In this document: one piece after another, positions 32,848 through 41,935 of the stretch | Layout of the letters: each line of letters opens with the position of its first letter | Position numbering within the stretch: the first letter of the stretch is position 1 | Assembly: GCA_020852755.1 (NCBI GenBank) | Contig: JADZAF010000302.1 | Span: forward strand, 1 to 64,000 | From: Bryobacterales bacterium | GTDB lineage: Bacteria > Acidobacteriota > Terriglobia > Bryobacterales > Bryobacteraceae | Length of the DNA: 64,000 nt | Direction of reading: 5' to 3' | Notes under the pieces: model-generated | The model's database searches: none | Told to the model about the DNA's origin: nothing | What the model saw: the letters and a program-made list of their open reading frames with translations, nothing else | Position numbers and translations under genes: made by a program

Positions 32848-33854
32848 GCCGCCGCCACCCGTGTCGCAACGTCCTGGAGAGGCACCGGCGCCCCGCCGTT
32901 TCTCAGCGACATCTGACTGGCCTCCAGCACTCGTAATACGCGCAGCGCGCTGCGGCCGTCGGTGAGCGGCTGGGTCCCTTCGCGGACGGAAGAGAGAAAA
33001 TGCGCACACTCGATCTCGAGCGGCTCGGTGGGTTCGAAGAAGAGCACGCTCTCGGCGGTCTGCCTGGGAACCGGCAGACCGGCGTTCCATTCAATCCCCT
33101 TGTCGTAGATCTTCAGCTTGCCGTCGCGGGCGGTATCGTCGAAGACCGCCATCTTGCGATCGCCCACGACCACCAGCTTCTGCTCCTTGTAGGGATGCAG
33201 CCAGCTGACGAAGATATGGGCTCTCACCGGACCTTCGTAAACGAGGTTGGTCATGGTGACATCTTCGATGCCGCCTTGCAGATAGGTCCCCCCGAGGGAA
33301 GCTACCAGCGAAGGCTCGCTCCCCACCAGGCTGGTGATAACCGCAATATCGTGGGGAGCGAAGCTCCACAGTGCGTTCTCGGCCTGCCGCACCTTTCCCA
33401 GGTTCAGCCGGTTGGAGTAGATGTACCAGAGCTTGCCCAGTTCGCCCGCGCAGGCCAGCCTGCGCAGCAGGGCGACCGCGGGATGGTACTCCAGAATGTG
33501 GCCGACCATCAGGATGCGCTTGCGGGATTCGGCCAGCTCGACGAGTTCCAGGCCCTGGTAATATCGCAGAGCCAGGGGCTTCTCCACGAAAACGTGCTTG
33601 CCCGCCAGCAGGGCCTCTTTGGCCTGGGTGTAATGCATCGCGGCCGGTGTGGCGATGACCACGGCCGGCTCGTCCGATTCGAGCAGGCGCTCGAACGAGG
33701 TGAAGGTTCGGACCCCGGACAGCGCGGCAGCCTGCTTCTTCAACACCGCTGGACTTTCGTCGCAGATGGCGCCCAGGGCCCCCAGCTGACTGAAGTTCCG
33801 GACCAGATTCCTGCCCCAGTTACCGCAGCCGGCGACACCGACTTTGATCCCCAT
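32844..33854 (-). CDS. wbpB: Gfo/Idh/MocA sugar dehydrogenase, WbpB-like
   Basis: The protein is 336 aa and cytoplasmic (no signal). GVAGCGNWGRNLVRNF binds NAD, VFVEKPLALRY holds the catalytic lysine, and FAPHDIAVI matches the later conserved His region. In the Wbp pathway WbpB oxidises C3 of UDP-GlcNAc uronate. It is the first of four matching genes in order B-D-E-I. The first enzyme of the route, WbpA (UDP-GlcNAc 6-dehydrogenase), is not in the window. GGAGAGGAG precedes the ATG. Confidence 0.86.
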   Translation of the reverse strand: MGIKVGVAGCGNWGRNLVRNFSQLGALGAICDESPAVLKKQAAALSGVRTFTSFERLLESDEPAVVIATPAAMHYTQAKEALLAGKHVFVEKPLALRYYQGLELVELAESRKRILMVGHILEYHPAVALLRRLACAGELGKLWYIYSNRLNLGKVRQAENALWSFAPHDIAVITSLVGSEPSLVASLGGTYLQGGIEDVTMTNLVYEGPVRAHIFVSWLHPYKEQKLVVVGDRKMAVFDDTARDGKLKIYDKGIEWNAGLPVPRQTAESVLFFEPTEPLEIECAHFLSSVREGTQPLTDGRSALRVLRVLEASQMSLRNGGAPVPLQDVATRVAAA

Positions 33855-33900
33855 CAGAATCTCCTCTCCACTGAATCTTCGGGTCCCTGCCCCCTTGGGC

Positions 33901-35601
33901 TCACTCGGCAGCGGCCTGGCAGCCGGGGCGCGCCGGCACCCGGGGCCAACAGTCCTTGCGGGCGAATACCTGAATAGCAGGGTTGACGAACGAGACGACC
34001 CGCCTCTCGGACAGAGCTTGAGTCCGAAATGCCGCCACCCGCCGGTACCCCATGCTGCCGTCCATCAGCGCCCGGCAGATCTCTTCCGGCATGGTGGATT
34101 CACAGTCCTTCTCATGGGGTTGAACGGGCGCGACCACCACGAATTCCGGCCGCGCCCGCTCATCCACCGGAAAGGGCAGCCTCACGGTCTGGCCCGGCAT
34201 GGGAAGCGTTACGATACCGGCCTCGAAGCGTGGCAGCTTCATCGGATCGCCGTAGTAGCCCACGCGGTCGCCGGCGCGGGCGTTCAGGCGGAACCAGCGC
34301 GCCGCGGCATACCGCGAGTCGCGGACCATCTGGTAAGTGAGATCCGCAGCTTGCACCGCCGACCAGCCCAAAGACAGCGCCAGGAACACGCCCGCGGCGA
34401 GAGAGCTCAATCGGAAACGCGAGGCTGCCAGGCTGGCCCAGCCGAAAGACGCGAGCAGGGCCAGCAGGTAGGCGATCACGATGACGAAGCGGAACAGGAC
34501 GAAGCGGACCGGGAAGATCACGCCCAGCCACAGCATCGCGACCGGCGCCAGCAGCCAGAGCGAGCCGCGGTCCTGCCGGAGGGCCGCCGCGATTCCCGCC
34601 AGTGCCAGCAGAACTCCGGGCAGGCCAAGGGCATCGCCCAGATGCACGGCGGTGCTGCCGATCAGCGAGACATAACCGGGCAGGCTGGCCGGAGTGGTGA
34701 AGTACATGCCGGTAGGCGAGCCGTGAGTCACGAACCATACGTGGGCGAAGTACCTCTCCCAGTTGAAAACGGCGCCGCTGGCAACGGCATACAGCGCCAG
34801 AAACGCTCCGGCTCCGGCCGCGGCGTGCTTCCAGAAGCGCGGGCCGCGGACGCGCGCTTCACGCGCCACGAGCGCCAGCGCCATCCCCGCGAATGCCGCG
34901 TAGCTGGCGTCTTTGGTGGCCGCCGCAAATGCGGCCGTACAAGCGAGGCAGACAGCCCTTCGCCCGTTCAGTCCTTTGAGCAGGCAGGCGGCGAACACGG
35001 CGATCCCCAGGGCAGTCCAGAACAGGGCGCCCATGTCGACGTTGCTGGTCCGCGAGTAGTAGAACATCGGGTAGCTCAACAGGACCAGAGCGCCGGCCGC
35101 CAGCCCCGCTTTCCGGCCCCATAGCAGGCGGGCGGTAAAGAAGGCGATCACCGGAACGGCGGCGCCCATACCGATATTCACCAGCCTGGCGAGGATGGTC
35201 AGGATGGCCAGGGCGCTGGCAGGATCCTGGAAGCCGTACGGGAAAACCGCCGGCCCGGGCGTGAATTGGCCGCTGATGAGCAGCCACAGCAGGTAGGGAG
35301 CCATCGCCGCGGCCTGAAACACGTATCCCAGCAGCGGGTACTGCGGGTTGTAGGGCGCCTGGCGGCCGACAAACGTGTTATACAGCTCGGCGATCGGTCC
35401 CAGCGGGGCCAGTTCGTCGCTGCCCCACGGCTTGAAGCGGTCCGGCGCCGTGGCCAGCGGCGTTCCCCACCAGATCCCCGGAAGATAGAGCAGCAGGCCG
35501 AGCAGGAACAGCAGAATAGCTGCCCGGTCGCGGCGTCCGCGCGGCAGGCGCGCGGCCAGGCTGGAACCCTTCCAGGACCCGCTTTCGACGATCAGGTTCA
35601 C
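33901..35601 (-). CDS. GT39-like membrane glycosyltransferase, first of a tandem pair
   Basis: The protein is 566 aa with about ten hydrophobic helices. An N-terminal loop with DRFKPWGSDELAPLGP resembles the acidic first loop of ArnT/PMT-type (GT-C) enzymes that use polyprenyl-phosphate sugars. It shares several landmarks with the gene at 36599: YPMFYYSRTSN, ERYFAH, DLTYQMVRDSRY. A GTG start overlapping the previous stop as GTGA fits the coupling seen throughout the locus. Acceptor and sugar are unknown. Confidence 0.8.
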   Translation of the reverse strand: MNLIVESGSWKGSSLAARLPRGRRDRAAILLFLLGLLLYLPGIWWGTPLATAPDRFKPWGSDELAPLGPIAELYNTFVGRQAPYNPQYPLLGYVFQAAAMAPYLLWLLISGQFTPGPAVFPYGFQDPASALAILTILARLVNIGMGAAVPVIAFFTARLLWGRKAGLAAGALVLLSYPMFYYSRTSNVDMGALFWTALGIAVFAACLLKGLNGRRAVCLACTAAFAAATKDASYAAFAGMALALVAREARVRGPRFWKHAAAGAGAFLALYAVASGAVFNWERYFAHVWFVTHGSPTGMYFTTPASLPGYVSLIGSTAVHLGDALGLPGVLLALAGIAAALRQDRGSLWLLAPVAMLWLGVIFPVRFVLFRFVIVIAYLLALLASFGWASLAASRFRLSSLAAGVFLALSLGWSAVQAADLTYQMVRDSRYAAARWFRLNARAGDRVGYYGDPMKLPRFEAGIVTLPMPGQTVRLPFPVDERARPEFVVVAPVQPHEKDCESTMPEEICRALMDGSMGYRRVAAFRTQALSERRVVSFVNPAIQVFARKDCWPRVPARPGCQAAAE

Positions 35602-36602
35602 GACTTGACGGTTGCCCAGTCTGCGGAAAGGCCGGATTCGGCTTGATGGACGAACCGCTGCCTCCCGCGCACATAGAAAACCAGGCCGGCCAGACCGAGA
35701 AGAAACATCAGCAGCCGCCATCCCAGCAGCGCCTCCGCCCCGCCGGTCCTGCCCACCAACCGGAACAGGGAGTCCATGGCCGCTTCTCCAACGCCCAGAC
35801 CTCCCGGAGTGAGAGGAAGCATGTTGGCCAGGAAACCGAAGGGAATCACCATGGCCACCTCCCATCCGAACGCCCGGGCATCGGCGGCCCTGGAGATCAA
35901 CAGCAAAGCCGCAAATGCCAGGAGGTGGGCGACCACCGCCAGGGCCAGAGCACCCAGCATGCGGCTGCGATGGCGGCGGTAGCTGCGGACGGTTTCCAGA
36001 ACGATGCCGGCGTAGTGTCCCACAGCCGATTTCTGAAAGACCCATGTCGCGGCCGCGCTGCGCATCAGGCCGCTCCAGGCCACCAGGAGCCCGGCCAGCG
36101 TCGCGAGCGTGCCTCCCAGGGCGGCGGCCAGCAAAATGCGCAGCGCCGGCCGGTTCTGTATGGTCGGGAGGAACCAGGGCGCCACGGCCAGCGGCACAAT
36201 GAGCAGGCCGAGCATCCCGATGAGCCGGTCCACCACCAGAATGGTTCCCAGCTCCACCCGGCGCCCCGGATTGCCCGCACAGGCATAGTACATCCGGACG
36301 GCATCGCCTCCCGCGCCGCCGGGCAGGCAGAAATTGAAGAAGGTGGCCATCAGCGCCAGCCGCACCGATGCCGCCAGGGGCAGGTGGAACCCGCGGGGCG
36401 TCAGCAGGAAACTCAGCCTCCCGGCCGTCACCAGTACGTCCGCGGCAAGCGCCAGCAGGGCCGCCGCGATCCACGGCCAGGCGCCGGCCATGCCGCGCAG
36501 CGCCGACCAGCGGATAAGGCCTGAACTGGCCAGGTAGTAGACCAGCGCCGCCGCGAACCCGGTGCGGGCTGCCGGGAAAAACCATGCGGGCAGGGATTTC
36601 AT
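35598..36602 (-). CDS. lysylphosphatidylglycerol synthase TM-like (UPF0104) membrane protein
   Basis: The protein is 334 aa with about eight membrane helices. It carries the family signatures FFNFCLPGGAGGDAVRMYY, VVDRLIGMLGLL and PLTPGGLGVGEAAM. Homologues occur as the flippase-like half of MprF and as stand-alone proteins in glycolipid and polysaccharide loci. A role in moving a lipid or lipid-linked sugar is likely but unproven. ATGA and GTGA overlaps join it to two related GT39-like genes on either side. Confidence 0.88.
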   Translation of the reverse strand: MKSLPAWFFPAARTGFAAALVYYLASSGLIRWSALRGMAGAWPWIAAALLALAADVLVTAGRLSFLLTPRGFHLPLAASVRLALMATFFNFCLPGGAGGDAVRMYYACAGNPGRRVELGTILVVDRLIGMLGLLIVPLAVAPWFLPTIQNRPALRILLAAALGGTLATLAGLLVAWSGLMRSAAATWVFQKSAVGHYAGIVLETVRSYRRHRSRMLGALALAVVAHLLAFAALLLISRAADARAFGWEVAMVIPFGFLANMLPLTPGGLGVGEAAMDSLFRLVGRTGGAEALLGWRLLMFLLGLAGLVFYVRGRQRFVHQAESGLSADWATVKS

Positions 36603-38314
36603 CGGGCGGAAGGTCCTGCAGCCGTCTGGCGAGACGCGTACCTGGCGCGAGCGTAGATCCGGATGGGAGGGTTCACTGTCGGGTAGTCGAGGTCCGGACG
36701 GGAAAGCCACGGAAAGAGCCGGGGCGATTCAAAAGCCGCGACCTGGGTATATCCGAGCGAGCCGTCATTCAGGCTCCGGTAAATCGCGGGCGGGCACGAC
36801 CGGCTGTACGGCTCGCCCTTACGGCTCGTATAGTCCGGCATGATGACGATGAACTTCGGGGGGTTGACTTCCCAGGCGCGGCTGATCTCGCTCACTGCGG
36901 CTGCGTCCACCCGCGGGCGCTTCATGGCGCCGAAAAACGGGATCGCCTGCGCGGAAACAACCCCTTGCTTCAGCGGCGGAAGGTTGGGCTGCGGTCCGAA
37001 GGTCTCCACGCGGTCTCCCGGCTCGGTGCGCTTCTCAAGCCAGGCCCCCGCGGAGTACCGCGAGTCGTGAATCATGGAGTAGGTCAGATCGGCGCCCTTG
37101 AGGAAAGCGGCCGCCAGGACGAGACAACCCAGGACGGGAACAGCCCTGTAGAGCCTCATCCGCGCCCCCCATCCGGCCGTTACCGAGCGGGCGGCGAAGA
37201 AAGCCAGGGTGAAGGACACGGGCAGCAGGTAGCGCAACTGCACCACCCGAACCGTGAGACAGAGTACGGCCAGGTAGCTCAGGGCGGGGAGGGTGAACAG
37301 AAGACGCGAACGCTCGCGCCACGCGACCCAGGCGAGGCCCCCGGCGGCCAGCAGGAGGCCCGGCAGGGTCATGATGGCAGTGGTGGCGGCTATCACGTCC
37401 TTCGCCAGATCGATATTCCCGCTCCACGTAAATGGGTGAGGAGCGATCATGATCGCCCCGCCCTGAGCCACGGCCCGGCTCCGTTCCCGCATGAACTCCA
37501 GGTGCGCGAAGTAGCGTTCGCTGTCCACGAACAGGCCGCTGCCGAATCCGAACGCCAGCAGGGCGGCCGCGGCGGCCAGCCCCAGGGCGGTGTACAGACC
37601 GGTCCTGCCCGTCCTGGGTCCTTTCCGGCCGAGCACGATCAGCCCCAAAGGCAGCAACAGAAAGGAAGCCGCGGAGGGCTCTTTGGTGCCGACCGCGAAG
37701 CCCGCGAAGATCCCCATGGCGACGGCGCGGCCGGCGCTGATCCCGTAAGCTTGAACGCGGGCGAAGGCCGCCAGCGCCAGGCCGGTGAAGCACAGCACCG
37801 GGACATCGGGATTCCCCGTTCGCGAGTAGTAAAACATCGGAAACGCCGTCATCACCAGCAGAGCGGCCCAGATCCCGGTGGCACGGTCCCACAAGCTACG
37901 GCCCGCGTCATAGGCGGCCAACACTACCCCGGCAGCCAGAACCACCGAGAGGAACTGAGCGATCAGGGTCAGGTTCCGCAGCGCCGGCGCGGGATCGGCG
38001 AAGCCGTAAGGATATGCCGCGCCCGGGTTGCGGAACCCGCCGGTCAGCCACAGGTATCCCAGGTAGGGAGCATAGGCGGCGCTGACCATGAAGGAGTGCA
38101 TCAGCGGATAGCCGAGGTTGCGGTCCGGCTTGGGGTGAATGATGTTGTGCATCTCGGCCAGGGGGCCCAGCGGCACCGTGGCATCCACGCCCCAGGAGTG
38201 CGCCCGATCCGGAGAGTTGCCATCCGGCACACCCCACCCGAAGCCGGTCAGGTAAACCGCCAGCGCCAGGAGTCCGAGCAGCAGGTAGGTTTTGTCAAAC
38301 ACCCGCCGGCCCAT
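36599..38314 (-). CDS. GT39-like membrane glycosyltransferase, second of a tandem pair
   Basis: The protein is 571 aa and polytopic. It is similar to the product at 33901-35601 in order and landmarks (FPMFYYSRTGN, SERYFAH, DLTYSMIHDSRY, and a C-terminal GSLGYTQVAAF soluble tail). The N-terminal loop has acidic residues (SWGVDATVPLGP), where GT-C enzymes hold a catalytic Asp/Glu. It probably transfers a sugar from a polyprenyl donor on the periplasmic side. The start lies inside the 3' end of the AsnB-type gene (20-nt overlap). A GGGGGGAG stretch is immediately upstream. Confidence 0.8.
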   Translation of the reverse strand: MGRRVFDKTYLLLGLLALAVYLTGFGWGVPDGNSPDRAHSWGVDATVPLGPLAEMHNIIHPKPDRNLGYPLMHSFMVSAAYAPYLGYLWLTGGFRNPGAAYPYGFADPAPALRNLTLIAQFLSVVLAAGVVLAAYDAGRSLWDRATGIWAALLVMTAFPMFYYSRTGNPDVPVLCFTGLALAAFARVQAYGISAGRAVAMGIFAGFAVGTKEPSAASFLLLPLGLIVLGRKGPRTGRTGLYTALGLAAAAALLAFGFGSGLFVDSERYFAHLEFMRERSRAVAQGGAIMIAPHPFTWSGNIDLAKDVIAATTAIMTLPGLLLAAGGLAWVAWRERSRLLFTLPALSYLAVLCLTVRVVQLRYLLPVSFTLAFFAARSVTAGWGARMRLYRAVPVLGCLVLAAAFLKGADLTYSMIHDSRYSAGAWLEKRTEPGDRVETFGPQPNLPPLKQGVVSAQAIPFFGAMKRPRVDAAAVSEISRAWEVNPPKFIVIMPDYTSRKGEPYSRSCPPAIYRSLNDGSLGYTQVAAFESPRLFPWLSRPDLDYPTVNPPIRIYARARYASRQTAAGPSAR

Positions 38315-40250
38315 CTCCCCCCGCGACCGCCATCGCCCGCTCCACCGGCCGGGGGCACATTTCGCGGTCCTGAAACGCGCGGAACCAGAGTTCCAGGCAG
38401 AGCACACCCCAGAGCTGCCGGCCGAAACTCTTCTCTTTCTCGATCAACTTCTCCACCGCTCCCGGACGGAACACACCGCGCTGGCGGGAACGCCGGCTCA
38501 GCAGGATGTCACCGACGAAGTCCCGCAGCGGCCCTCGCATCCATTCCGTCAGGGGGACCGGAAAACCCATCTTGTCGCGCCGGCTGAACACGGCCTCGGG
38601 CAGCAGCTGCCGCACGGCCTCCCGGAACACGCGCTTGGTGTCGCCGCCCTTGAAGCGGATGGTCGGCGGCATGCGTGTCACCAGGTCGGCGATGCGGTGA
38701 TCCAGCAGGGGCACCCGCGATTCCAGGGAAACCGACATACTGGTCCGGTCCTCCACGTGTAACAGGGCGGGCAGCAGCGTTTGCAGATCGAAGTTGGTGA
38801 TGCGGTTGAAATGGCTCTTCGTGGCCGGGTTGTTGAACACCTGCTGGAAGGAGGCGAACGTGCGGGCCCCGCTATCCTCGCTCCAGTGTTCCTCGCTTAC
38901 CAGGGAAGCGAAATCATCCACCCGGCTGACCAGGCGGTAGTAGCGGCGGTCGGGATCCTCGAACAGGCCCTCCCGCCAGAAGTGCTGGAGCAGCGGCGTG
39001 TATTGCCGCAGCAGGGGCAGATTGGGCAGGATGCTGTCCCAGGTCACAACGTACTTGCCCGGCTCCTGGGAACCGTAAATGGCTCCCTTCAGGCACAGCT
39101 CCAGGTAGGCGATGAGGTACCGCGCGTAGCCCCCGAAGATCTCGTCCCCGCCCTGGCCGCCCAGGACCACCTTCACGTGCTCGCGGGCCAGGCGGGAGAC
39201 GCAGTATTGCGGGAAAAGGCCCGGTCCGGCCGCTGGCTCGTCCATCATGTACATCAGCCGCGGAAGCACTTCCCTGAAATCGTCCGCGGTGGGCCACACC
39301 TCGTGATGAGCCGAACCGACATGTTCCGCCACGGCCCGCGCGTAACGGGTCTCGTCGAATTGCGGCCCTTCGCGAAAAGCGCCGGTGAAGGTGTGGAAAG
39401 CGCCGCCGTAGACCGGAGCCGCCAGGCAGACCACCGTGGAGCTGTCGACACCGCCGGAAAGGTGGGCCCCGACGGGAACGTCGCTGCGAAGCTGCAGGCG
39501 GACGGAATCCTGCAACAGAACCAGCAGTTGCTCCCGGAAGTACTCTTCGGTGTGGTAATCGTCGATGTCGTAGCTGAAACCCCAGTAGCGGAAGACCGAG
39601 GGGCTCGCGTCGCGAAATGGCCGGAAGGTAAGGAACTGGCCGGGCTCCAGCTTGAAGACGTTCCGGAACAGAGTCCGTTCCGCCAGGCAGAACTGGAAGG
39701 TAAGGTATTCTTCGAAAGCGGCCGGGTCGAGATCCGGCTCCACGAGTCCGGAAGCGATCAGGGCTTTCGGCTCGCTGGCGAAGGCGAAGGAACGCTCGTC
39801 CAGCCACCAGTAGAAGGGTTTGACGCCGAAGTGGTCGCGGGCGGCGAACAGCAACTGCCGGCGGGCATCCCAGAGGGCGAAGCTGAACATACCGTTCAGC
39901 TTCTCCAGGCAGCGCTCGCCGAACTCCTCGTACAGGTGCAGGATGACCTCGGTGTCGCTGTGCGTCCGGAACTCGTGGTTGCGCAGCAGGTCGCGCCGCA
40001 GTTCCAGGTAGTTGTAGATCTCGCCGTTGAAAACCAGCCACAGGGAGCCGTCCTCGTTGCTCATGGGCTGCGCCCCGCCCTCCAGATCGATGATGGCCAG
40101 GCGGTTGTGCCCCAGGCCCACCGGGCCGTCGAAATGCACGCCCTGGCCGTCCGGCCCGCGATGCTGCATGGCCGACATCATGGCCCGGACGGCGTGGCGG
40201 TCGGCCGTGTCGTTCCGGTCGCGGCGGATCAATCCGGCGATGGCGCACAT
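38295..40250 (-). CDS. asnB: asparagine synthase (glutamine-hydrolysing) type amidotransferase
   Basis: The protein is 651 aa. The glutaminase domain begins with the processed nucleophile (MCAIAGL, Cys2), followed by HRGPDGQG, and FNGEIYNYLELR and SDTEVILHLYE. The synthetase domain has the PP-loop HLSGGVDSSTVVCLA. AsnB-type proteins in polysaccharide loci often amidate a uronic acid or another sugar carboxylate rather than making free asparagine; the uronic acid made by the Wbp enzymes nearby would be a possible substrate (inference). The start is set by Cys2; the frame extends 30 nt further upstream. Confidence 0.9.
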   Translation of the reverse strand: MCAIAGLIRRDRNDTADRHAVRAMMSAMQHRGPDGQGVHFDGPVGLGHNRLAIIDLEGGAQPMSNEDGSLWLVFNGEIYNYLELRRDLLRNHEFRTHSDTEVILHLYEEFGERCLEKLNGMFSFALWDARRQLLFAARDHFGVKPFYWWLDERSFAFASEPKALIASGLVEPDLDPAAFEEYLTFQFCLAERTLFRNVFKLEPGQFLTFRPFRDASPSVFRYWGFSYDIDDYHTEEYFREQLLVLLQDSVRLQLRSDVPVGAHLSGGVDSSTVVCLAAPVYGGAFHTFTGAFREGPQFDETRYARAVAEHVGSAHHEVWPTADDFREVLPRLMYMMDEPAAGPGLFPQYCVSRLAREHVKVVLGGQGGDEIFGGYARYLIAYLELCLKGAIYGSQEPGKYVVTWDSILPNLPLLRQYTPLLQHFWREGLFEDPDRRYYRLVSRVDDFASLVSEEHWSEDSGARTFASFQQVFNNPATKSHFNRITNFDLQTLLPALLHVEDRTSMSVSLESRVPLLDHRIADLVTRMPPTIRFKGGDTKRVFREAVRQLLPEAVFSRRDKMGFPVPLTEWMRGPLRDFVGDILLSRRSRQRGVFRPGAVEKLIEKEKSFGRQLWGVLCLELWFRAFQDREMCPRPVERAMAVAGGDGPAGV

Positions 40251-40254
40251 AAAC

Positions 40255-41100
40255 TCAAATCCTCCGGCAGCGGTAGACAATCATCAGGCCGAACCACCGG
40301 CTCACCAGGCGGTGGACGGAATCGGGCATGGAAAAAGGAAGCGCGTAGCGTGGAAAGCCGTGGCGCTTCACTTCCAGCACCTGGAACCGGCCCGCCAGCA
40401 TGCTCTCCACCTCAGCCCGTGTGAACGCCCTTCCGAGCGGGTTGTCCAGGCCGTCGTACTGGCGCACGAGTTCATCGGGGTCCGCCGCCCGGAGCATGTT
40501 CTCGCGGCCGCGGCCGGGCAGCACGACCCAACCCCGCGCGAGCGCGGCCACCAGACGGAACAAAGAGCGCGAGCGAAGCGCCAGCAGCCGGTAATAGACC
40601 GAAAAGCAGAGCGTCCCGCCCGGTCTCAGGACGCGGTGAAACTCCGCGATGCAGGCCGCGGTCCCGGGAGTATGGTGAATCACGCCCTGGCAGTTCACGT
40701 GATCGAAACGGCCGGCTTCATAAGGCAGGGCCTCGGCGTTGCCTTCCGAGATCACGGCTTGCAGATTGAACATCCGGACCCTTTCGCGGGTGAGTTCCAC
40801 GGCCCGGGAGGTGAGATCGCAGGCCGCCACATCGGCGCCTCGCATGCAAAACTGGTGGACCCAGAAGCCAATGCCGCAGCCCACATCCAGCACGCCGGTA
40901 CCCGGTCGTATGTCTTTCACAAAAATAGAGTCGAGTCCGCCCGAGTGTTCCCGGAGAGCCAGCTCCTGGTGGTCCAGGAAGAACTCGCGCGTTCCGGGCG
41001 CGAAGCGGGAAACGCCGGAGAACAGCGGGTTTTCTTCCCAGAAGCGGCGCACCGCTTCCAGCGGCGCGGTATCCGCGACGTGCTCCGAATCAGACCGCAT
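40255..41100 (-). CDS. class I SAM-dependent methyltransferase
   Basis: The protein is 281 aa. Motif I is VLDVGCGIGFWVHQF, followed by an acidic CDLTSRAVELT and the post-motif region FDHVNCQGVIHHTP. Motif III is VLRPGGTLCFSVYYR. This resembles UbiE/Methyltransf_11 enzymes with an extended C-terminal part. It may methylate a sugar or lipid in the locus. It overlaps the end of the upstream GT2 gene by 11 nt and precedes the amidotransferase gene by 4 nt. Confidence 0.86.
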   Translation of the reverse strand: MRSDSEHVADTAPLEAVRRFWEENPLFSGVSRFAPGTREFFLDHQELALREHSGGLDSIFVKDIRPGTGVLDVGCGIGFWVHQFCMRGADVAACDLTSRAVELTRERVRMFNLQAVISEGNAEALPYEAGRFDHVNCQGVIHHTPGTAACIAEFHRVLRPGGTLCFSVYYRLLALRSRSLFRLVAALARGWVVLPGRGRENMLRAADPDELVRQYDGLDNPLGRAFTRAEVESMLAGRFQVLEVKRHGFPRYALPFSMPDSVHRLVSRWFGLMIVYRCRRI

Positions 41101-41935
41101 TTCCGGTCTCGGCAGGGCTCCCCGCCGGGGGCGCCGGTTCGCGCAAACGCTGCTTGCGTTCCTCGATCTGCTGCTTCCAGCGCCGTCCCTCCGACGCCCA
41201 GTAGCGGCAGTGCTTCACGATGAGGATCAGGCAGCCCAGAGTGGTGATGCTGGTGACGACCTTGCTGGAACTCATCTTCTGGTCGTAGCGCAGCACGAAA
41301 GGGACTTCCCCGATGCGTGCGCCCATCATGCGGAACTTGATGAGCTTTTCCAGGGTGCCGGTGAATCCCAGGCCCTTCAGGTCGATGAACTTGTTTCCGA
41401 AAATCCGCAGGGCATCCTGCACCAGTCCGGCCCGGTAAGCCCGGTAGCCGCAGGTGTACTCCCACAGACCGGGCACGGGAAACGCCATCTTGAAGAGCAG
41501 GTTGGCGGCCCTGCTGACGCTGCGCCGGTACCAGTCCAGGCCGATCTGGCCGCCGCCCGGAGCGTAGCGCGAGGTGGTGACTACTTCGTAGCCTTCGCTC
41601 AGTTTGGCCAGCATGGCGGGGATGTACCTGGGCTCGTGCGTGTCGTCGCAGTCCATGCGGATCACCACGTCCTCGGGCAGAGCCACCTCGGCGATGTACT
41701 CCATGCCGTCCCGGATGGTCTCGCCCAAGCCGCGGTTGTACTTGTGTGAAATGACGTGGATGGGATGTCGTTCGCCAAGGTTCCGCAGGATCCGTGCCGT
41801 ATCGTCGGTGCTGCCGTCATCCACCACGACGATGCGATACCAGGCGCTGATCTCACTCATCACCCGATGCAGTTTCTCGACCAGCGGAACCAGGGCCTGC
41901 TCCTCGTTGTAGGCGGGCAGAAGGATGTAGATCAT
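41090..41935 (-). CDS. GT2 glycosyltransferase, DPM-like
   Basis: The protein is 281 aa. It has YILLPAYNEEQALVPLV, VVDDGSTDDT, RMDCDDTHEP as metal site and GYRAYRAGLVQDA near the acceptor site. A hydrophobic stretch near residues 225-240 (VVTSITTLGCLILIVKH) and a charged, Pro-rich C-terminus follow. It probably makes a polyprenyl-phosphate sugar or extends a lipid-linked chain. It overlaps the neighbouring genes on both sides by a few bases. Confidence 0.88.
   Translation of the reverse strand: MIYILLPAYNEEQALVPLVEKLHRVMSEISAWYRIVVVDDGSTDDTARILRNLGERHPIHVISHKYNRGLGETIRDGMEYIAEVALPEDVVIRMDCDDTHEPRYIPAMLAKLSEGYEVVTTSRYAPGGGQIGLDWYRRSVSRAANLLFKMAFPVPGLWEYTCGYRAYRAGLVQDALRIFGNKFIDLKGLGFTGTLEKLIKFRMMGARIGEVPFVLRYDQKMSSSKVVTSITTLGCLILIVKHCRYWASEGRRWKQQIEERKQRLREPAPPAGSPAETGNAV

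Noticed and set aside
35602..36585. N-terminal extension of the first GT39-like frame up to 894 codons
   Set aside because: The added part is the out-of-frame image of the LPG-synthase-like gene; the GTG at 35601 with a GTGA overlap is the sensible start.
36584..38587. 667-codon plus-strand frame opposite the second GT39-like gene
   Set aside because: No motif and no ribosome binding site; shadow of a membrane-protein gene.
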